This document shows positions 57,104 through 64,000 of a stretch of DNA of 64,000 bases, one piece after another (within the stretch, counting starts at the first letter, position 1; each line of letters begins with the position of its first letter). The DNA is from Amanita rubescens. Lineage: Eukaryota > Basidiomycota > Agaricomycetes > Agaricales > Amanitaceae. Below the pieces are notes generated by a model. That model was not told where the DNA came from. It worked only from the letters and a program-made list of their open reading frames with translations, and searched no databases. A program made the position numbers and the translations under genes. The stretch spans positions 1-64,000 of the forward strand of contig WION01000088.1 of the NCBI GenBank assembly GCA_015039365.1, in the 5' to 3' direction.

Positions 57104-60100
57104 CTATCCTGTCAACTTCAGTGACTTGAACATGTTCCTGAAGTGAATTGTAGTTGGATGCTGGGATCCCATACTAACCTCCATTAACTGGATGGCTTGA
57201 GAAAGTAAATTGCTACCCTCATTGAGCCTTCCCTGTTTCCTACATGTAAGTGCAAGATTGGCTATGCTGGCAAGAGTGTCTGGGTGCAGTGATCCAAGTT
57301 GTTCTTTGCTTGCCTCCACAACTTCTACAAAAAGGTTCTCTGCCTCATCCCACCTCCCCTGAGCATTGTATGTAGTGGCTAGATTAGCCATGCTGGTAAG
57401 AGTGTCTGGGTGATGTGATCCAAGCTTTTCTTTCCTTGCCTCCATGACTTCTACCTCCAGCTTCTCTGCTTCATCCCACCTCCCTTGGTTCCAATATGTG
57501 GATGCTAAATTAGCCAAGTTGCTAAGGGTGTCTGGGTGATGTGATCCAAGCTTTTCTCTCCTTGCCCCCATGACTTCCACAAAAAGCTTCTCTGCCTCAT
57601 CCCACCTCCCCTGGTTATTGTATGTGGATGCTAAATTAGCCACACTGCTAAGAGTGTGTGGGTGATGTGATCCAAGCTTTTCAATCCTTGCCTCCATGAC
57701 TTCTACCTCCAGCTTCTCTGCTTCATCCCACCTCCCCTGGTTACTGTATGTGGATGCTAAATTAGCCAAGCTGCTAAGAGTGTCTGGGTGATATGATCCA
57801 AGCTTTTGTTTCCTTGCCTCTATGACTTCTACCTGCAGCTTCTCTGCCTCATCCCACCTTCCCTGCTTCCTGTATGTGGATGCTAAATTAGCCAAGCTGC
57901 TAAGAGTGTCTGGGTGCTGTGATCCAAGTTTTTCTTTGCTTGCCTCCATGACTTCTACCTCCAGCTTCTCTGCCTCATCCCACCTCCCCTGGTTACTGTA
58001 TGTGGATGCTAAATTAGCCAAGCTGCTAAGAGTGTGTGGGTGATGTGATCCAAGTATTTCTTTGCTTGCCTCCATGACTTCTACCTCCAGCTTCTCTGCT
58101 TCATCCCACCTCCCTTGGTTCCAGTATGTGGATGCTAAACCAGCCAAGTTACTAAGGGTGTCTGGGTGATGTGATCCAAGCTTTTCTCTCCTTGCCCCCA
58201 TGACTTCCAAAAAAAGCTTCTCTGCCTCATCCCACCTCCCCTGGTTATTGTATGTGGATGCTAAATTAGTCACACAGCTAAGAGTGTCTGGGTGATGTGA
58301 TCCAAACTTTTCATTCCTTGCCTCTATGATTTCTACCTGCAGCTTCTCTGCTTCATCCCACCTCCCCTGGTTACTATATGTGGATGCTAAATTAGCCAGG
58401 CTGCTGAGAGTGTCTGGGTGATGTGATCCAAGCTTTTCTTTCCTTGCCTCTATGACTTCTACCTGCAGCTTCTCTGCCTCATCCCACCTTCCTTGTTTCC
58501 TGTATGTGGATGCTAAATTAGCCAAGCTGCTAAGAGTGTCTGGGTGATCTGATCCAAGCTTTTTTTTCCTTGCCTCCCTAACTTCTAACTCCAGCTTCTC
58601 TGCCTCATCCCACCTCCCCTGGTTATTGTATGTGGATGCTAAATTAGCCAAGCTGCTAAGAGTGTGTGGGTGATGTGATCCAAGCTTTTTTTTCCTTGCC
58701 TCCATGACTTCTACCTCCAGCTTCTTTGCCACATCCCACCTCCCCTGGTTCCAGTATGTGAATGCTAAATTAGCCAAGCTGCTAAGAGTGTCTGGGTGAT
58801 GTGATCCAAACTTTTCTTTGCTTGCCTCCATGACTTCTACCCCCAGCTTCTCTGCCTCATCCCACCTCCCCTGGTTACTGTATGTGGATGCTAAATTAGC
58901 CAAGCTGCTAAGAGTGTCTGGGTGATGTGATCCAAGCTGTTCTTTTCGTGCCTCCATGACTTCTACCTGCAGCTTCTCTGCCTCATCCCACCTCCCCTGG
59001 TTCCAGTATGTGGATGCTAAATTAGCCAAGCTGCTAAGAGTGTGTGGGTGATGTGATCCAAGCTTTTCTTTGCTTGCCTCCATGACTTCTACCTCCAGCT
59101 TCTCTGCCTCATCCCACCTCCCCTGTTTCCTGTATGTGGATGCTAAATTAGTCATGCAGCTAAGCGTGTGTGGGTGATGTGATCCAAGCTTTTCTATCCT
59201 TGCCTCCATGACTTCTACAAGAAGCTTCTCTGCCTCATCCCACCTCCCCTGGTTCCTGTATGTGGATGCTAAATTAGACAAGCTGCTAAGAGTCTGTGGG
59301 TGATGTGATCCAAGCTTTTTTTTCCTTGCCTCCATGACTTCTACATCCAACTTCTCTGCCTCATCCCACCTGCCCTGATTCCAATATGTGGATGCTAAAT
59401 TAGCCAAGCTGGTAAGAGTGTCTGGGTGATGTGATCCAAGCTTTTCTTTCCTTGCCCCCATGACTTCTACCTCCAGTTTCTCTGCCACATCCCACCTCCC
59501 CTGATTCCAGTAAGTGGATGCTAGATCACCCATGCTATTCAAAACAAGTGGATGATTTGGTGCAAGACTTGCTTTCCGCATTTCCAGCATCCACATCCTT
59601 AGCTTTTCCATTTCATTCCAATGCCCAATATGATGGAATACAAGTGAAAATCGATCACATTCATCATCATAGTAGAAGTTATCAAGATTTAGCTCTGCTG
59701 CCTGATTATTCATTGTCCTTATGTGTGGTGCAAGTAACTGACAATATTCATAATTGTCAGTCTCATAGTCTAACTCAACAGAACAAGCTAGAAATGCCTT
59801 TGCCATAAGAACCTGCTGTACAATTTCCATCTTTGGAGCTCTATTCCTGCTCCAAGCATGCACTAAAGGGTGGACTGAATAAACTTTCCCACTGCTCTTA
59901 ATTAGAGAAAATGACAGCAGCACTTGAACTCCTAATTGAAATTGCACTTTATTCCATTTCCCATTCTCATCCAAGAACAAGACCTTAGGGTTTAACATTG
60001 TTATTGAAAGTGGGAGACCAGATTCCTTTTCTTCATCAATGTTCCTCTTCTCATAGTTCTTTGCAGCATTTCTGAACAACTCTTCTGGTATATTCTCATG

Positions 60101-61246
60101 ATGCAAAAATGCAATTATCTGATGTAGAGCAAGTGCACTCTCAGCTGCTACAGCTTCAGGATTTGTTTTATTTGCAGCTCTTGCTTCAATTTCTTGCATT
60201 GAGATCTCCCAAGTTCCATAGGTACATGATCCATAATCAGATGCTCCTTTGAATAAAGGATTAGACATTAATTCATCATGATTCTTGTCATATAATTCCA
60301 GGTAATCATCAAGGGGGGATTTACAAGCTAGCATATATGCCCCAGCTTGGTCAATTGCAAGAGGAATCCCTCCCAGCTTTGAAATAAGTTGTTTGCCCTT
60401 GGTTTGCATATTCTCTGATATGTAATCTAGCCTGGATGATTTTGACAGCAGAGATAATGCCTCTTCTTCTCCCATTTCAAGAACCTCCATCGAACTCTCT
60501 GTGATTCTCATCAATTCCAAATTCCTGCTTGTTATCAAAATATTTCCTCCATCTCCAGGAGGGAGGAACTTTTCTACTATTTGGTATCCACCATCTGCAT
60601 TATCGTATATCATCAACCAATTGAATCTTTTAGAAATCCACTTGAGAGCAGATCCAGCTGAAGAGGCAGCTTCAGCAGTGGCACTATTTGTCTGAGCAAT
60701 TTGCTTGAGTCTGAGATCAATAGTACTCTCTGAAGAAGCATCAATCCAAAATATGTCAGAAAACCTACATATGTAAGATACTTCAATATATCTATGTAAA
60801 GTCTAGTAGGACTCACAGAGTTTCATGTTTTTCAATAAATTTGAGGCAAACTTGAGTCTTTCCAATGCCTCCCATACCATGCAAAAGAAATGACTTCCTT
60901 TGTCCTGTGGCACTGGAACCAAAATAATCCTTTAGTCTTTCTAAGTAAGTATTTACCACGACCTGTAAACATAGTGCTAGAATGCCTGAGGGGAGGCAAG
61001 GGTGGCAACATATTGGCAGGAGAAACAACTGCTGGGTGATTGATTGTTTGCTAAGAGTTATCATGATCATTGATATTGTCATCCTACTAGCCCAAAGTTA
61101 CATACATTGTAATTCCCTTGGATCCCAAATAACTGGCCACCTATGACAACAACATTCTGAGCTCCAGTGAGCAAATTGCCACCTGCACTGGCTGCAACTG
61201 GGAAGGTGGGTTGGTTTTCCCCTATAATGTAGTTTTGGTTACTCAT
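57104..61246 (-). pseudogene. NLR-like NB-ARC/TPR receptor, block C, with N-terminal frameshift
   Basis: Exons 61106-61246, 60817-61050 and 57104-60764. The start MSNQNYIIGENQP leads into NLLTGAQNVVVIGGQLFG. Exon 2 is 234 nt: the 6-nt in-frame difference shared with block A plus a 4-nt tandem duplication (TAAGTAAG on the plus strand, 60942-60949) that shifts the frame between MFTGRG and YLERLKDYF. The remainder is open through GMGGIGKTQ, LMIYDNAD, NILITSRN, GGIPLAIDQAG and about 19 highly uniform TPRs. A shifted acceptor for intron 1, after CACCCAG instead of CTCTTAG, would reconnect the frame while losing the usual linker, so expression of some product cannot be excluded. Confidence 0.8.
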
Positions 61247-61890
61247 GTGGGAGCGTGGTTGTCAAAGGGAAAGAGCGATCGTAACGCGCGTCACACTTGG
61301 CGCTGGAAGCCAACTAAGCGGCATGGCTCCCTTCGCTCTCCACACCCACGTTTCCTTTCTGAAGGAACCGAAAGACCTGACAGTTCAATGCGAAGATCTG
61401 GCTCTGGATCACTTCGATCGATTTCGATGGCACCTTAATGGCCCTCCGAGCCTCCGACACGCTATCTCGATCGTCTCGTCTGCCTCGTCCCACCCTATTC
61501 CAAGCACACGGTCAAGTACACATCATGAAGAGTTGCTAGAAGTACTCCAAGCAGCCGGGGTTGTCCTGCGAATAAGGTTGAGATGTGGAGCACAGAATCG
61601 TCTAGGATAATGTGACAGCGGGCATCGTCGCGGCGGCGGAGGCAATGTGAAAGTCTTGCTTCATACATCATGACCCGGGATGTTGCCAGCTTGGAAGAGA
61701 GATACCGGGAGAACAGGTGGGTAGTCTCTATCATCGCTTCATTGACTCGTGACTCCCAACTTCACAGTTTACTGGGCTCGAAACACGAAGCCATTGCGGG
61801 ATCCCGATCCACCTCTAATCCAAACGCTCGGAACGATACCTGGTGTGTGGATGCATCGAAAGCACGATTTATTCAGTACTAAAAACTACT
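61247..61890 (-). promoter_or_regulatory. Conserved upstream flank of receptor C
   Basis: Matches 42666-43420 over most of its length (for instance the GCCATTGCGGGATCCCGATC segment) and the inverted 29380-29993 over the part nearest the gene. It likely carries the receptor promoter and marks the end of the duplicated block. Confidence 0.55.
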
Positions 61891-62579
61891 TCCGAGCGAT
61901 CGCTATCGCCTCTCCCCATAGCTTGTACGGTCTGATAATTGGGGATGTAAGGCGGCGGCGGCGGTGAGAGTGGCATAAGCAGTCAAGCCCGCCGAAGGTC
62001 CGCTAGGATCAGAATGGACTATACACTGGAGCGAGCTACTTGATTTCTAGTCGCTTACGACACGTAGAAGTTACGGAACTCTATACGACCAAGTAGAGTA
62101 TCCCAAATCCAACGAGTTATTGGCCTCTCGCAGTCCGTGCTATGGCCAGCAGGGTCACGCCCACCAGGTATATGCGCGGGAGGACCTGCGTCCGGGATAC
62201 AACCAATATACTTTTCTTTCCGTTTCACTGCAAGCCGTCAGCATAAGTACAACAAGCAAAGAAAACGTAGACGTACTTTATAGACCTGATATTCCGAAAC
62301 GTCATCGTCTGTTCCTGCTCGTAAGATGCCTATTCTGAACATCATCCGCACACTGAACCTAATCTTGGCTTGACAAATGAAATGTCAACCAACTCTTCCG
62401 ACTCTGGTTTTGGGAACACGTACGTACGTACTCTGTGCGGCATTTCGAAAATCGGAATACGATGCTCGACTTGCGAGTTGCCAGCGGTGCAGGTTCCGCT
62501 TCAAACGGAGGCGGGGAAACGTACGCGTGACGGTGTCTCGCTCAGGCTGGAGGCAGTGATACCGCGAGCCATGGCCAAA
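61891..62579. other. Unassigned junction region
   Basis: No recognisable gene. It joins the receptor C flank to another CGS copy without the Sds23 gene that precedes CGS in block C, so a rearrangement breakpoint lies here. Confidence 0.4.
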
Positions 62580-64000
62580 TTGGGTAAGTTCATTTATCCC
62601 TGACTGCAACCTTCCAATCCAACGTTGCTTTAGGTGGCGCTCTCTCACGCCATCTCCGTATCATGGCGCGACAACGTAGGCTACGAAGAAGGCGACAAAC
62701 GCGTCATCGATAAAATGGTCTCTGGATACCCGAGATTTTTTATTCCCCTCGTCGTACAAAAGGTGAGAGCGTAGCTCCTTGCCTTCTAATTTCTTTTATT
62801 TTGACATCGTCCACAGCTCACGAGTATATGCGAACAAAAGTACTCATAAAATGTCTCTGATTACCCTCTCGTAAAATCGCAGACGAACGCCGGTCTTATA
62901 TCGAACGACGCTTGGAAAAAAGTGTTTAGCGAGGTGCGTCGAGGAGCGGTCACACCCACACCGTCCTTACGGCCTCGATGTTTCAAAAACAACTAACTCG
63001 GGAACGGACTCGGGAATCAATCAAGACCCAGGTTCGCCATACATCGTGTTGTTCCACCCCGACGCGTTTGCCGTCGCTAAAGAGTTTTGGCAGCATACAT
63101 GGTTAGGAGTGTCAAATCGGTTCTCAAAGAGGTTTCTTTCAATCAAGATCGGGATTTTAGATGGCAGTGGTGGTGGTGGTGCGGTATCGGCGGTGGCAGC
63201 CACCAACGAAAAAGTGGCAGTGGATTGTTTCAAAAAGGCGGGGGCGGTAAGAGACACCATCGGCATTATTCATCCGGCAAGGGGACGAACGTGTTCGGTA
63301 CACTCGGAGGAGGGTTTCCATCTCGGGAGGTGCGAATGGAACTGGGAGGAGGGACAATCCAGAGGCCGGGGAATTGGGTGCAGATTGTCAGACTTACCTC
63401 GAAGAGCGGTACGGTCGTAATCTCCCCTTGGGCGGCGCTGCGTCTGCAAAACGGGCACTTCGTCGGCGGTTGGCGGGGGTTTTGATCAAGGATTCGCTCG
63501 GAGGGGACTGTGTTGACGGGGAAGTGGTGGGATCGAGTTCGAGGGTGGCAGAGGGGGATGTGCATCTCTTCCCAAGTGGGATGGCAGCGATTTGGACGGC
63601 CCATCAGTGTTTGATGGGTGTTCGAGGCTTTGAAGCGAAGAGCGTTTGTTTTGGGTGGGTATATGACCGCGTTCCGTGTACTTGAAGTTGTGCTGACGTC
63701 CTGTGCAAAGGTTCATGTGCACCGATACCCTTTAAATTCTCCAAAAATGGGGTCCAGGATGCCATTTCTTTGGAAACGGACTAGACTCGGATATCGATGA
63801 GCTCGAAAAGATGTTGGTTGATCAGGGGGCGATTTTGGCGCTGTTCGCCGAGTTTCCGTCCAACCCTTTGTTGAGATCGGTGAACTTGAGGGCATTGACG
63901 GACGAGTACGGTTTTGCGCTCGTGGTGGACGAGGAAGTATCGTGAATGTGGAGGTCATCCAGTATACGGATATCGTCGTGAGCAGTTTGACCGGGATTTT
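62580..64000 (+). pseudogene. Cystathionine gamma-synthase, decayed copy running off the window (block D)
   Basis: Closely related to 54392-55920. The N-terminal exon has lost 14 nt and 9 nt (after GGTGGCGCTCTC and after CCGTATC), shifting the frame. The long exon has further indels (for example around 62980 and 63230). [19 protein letters not shown] remains in one segment. Near the right edge the PLP-site Lys codon is GGG (63993-63995), giving SSLTGIF instead of SSLTKIF. It lacks the C-terminal domain only because the window ends. Confidence 0.85.

Overview
The window is nuclear DNA of a filamentous basidiomycete, most likely an agaricomycete mushroom. Genes are broken by many 45-60 nt GT-AG introns (about 19 in one 2.4 kb transporter gene). 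Histone H2A and H2B are divergently paired. The recognisable proteins (bHLH factor, inorganic pyrophosphatase, Sds23, cystathionine gamma-synthase, NB-ARC/NACHT receptors with TPR or ankyrin repeats) are fungal in style. Exon models below were made by hand by matching splice sites and phases; where lengths are given, the exon sum divides by three.

Layout. 1-2195: a bHLH regulator (minus), cut by the window edge and with two unexplained frame breaks. 3084-4289: a non-autonomous TIR transposon with target-site duplication. 6000-6578: an unknown ORF. 7319-16916: three tandem copies of an MFS anion:cation symporter (minus, period about 3.56 kb), the third with a destroyed splice donor. 17754-18956: inorganic pyrophosphatase. 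19761-20311: a small PY-motif membrane protein. 22172-23669: an aspartic-protease homologue lacking both catalytic Asp residues. 24875-26182: an unknown coiled-coil protein. 28066-28149: an intron-containing tRNA-His, followed by a decayed FAD monooxygenase.

29.4-64 kb is an immune-receptor-like, duplication-rich region. A complete NB-ARC/TPR receptor (29994-34619, plus) is followed by the H2B/H2A pair. Then come repeated, variously deleted versions of one ancestral block: TRAP1/Vps3-like CNH gene (minus), Sds23 (plus), cystathionine gamma-synthase (plus), NB-ARC/TPR receptor (minus), conserved receptor flank. The most complete version is 52.3-61.9 kb, with intact Sds23 and CGS. Versions at 37.3-43.4 and 45.3-46.8 kb keep only parts, and a fourth, decayed CGS runs off the right edge. 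A NACHT/ankyrin receptor (47165-50792, minus) sits beside the most reduced receptor remnant.

The receptors share a short Gly/Asn-rich N-terminal motif, an NB-ARC ATPase and 42-residue TPRs whose number differs strongly between copies (about 23, 11, 19 and 1-2). Both minus-strand copies carry an independent frameshift in the same short linker between the N-terminal motif and the P-loop. By analogy with fungal NLRs the cluster would work in non-self recognition or cell-death control; this is inferred from domain architecture only.
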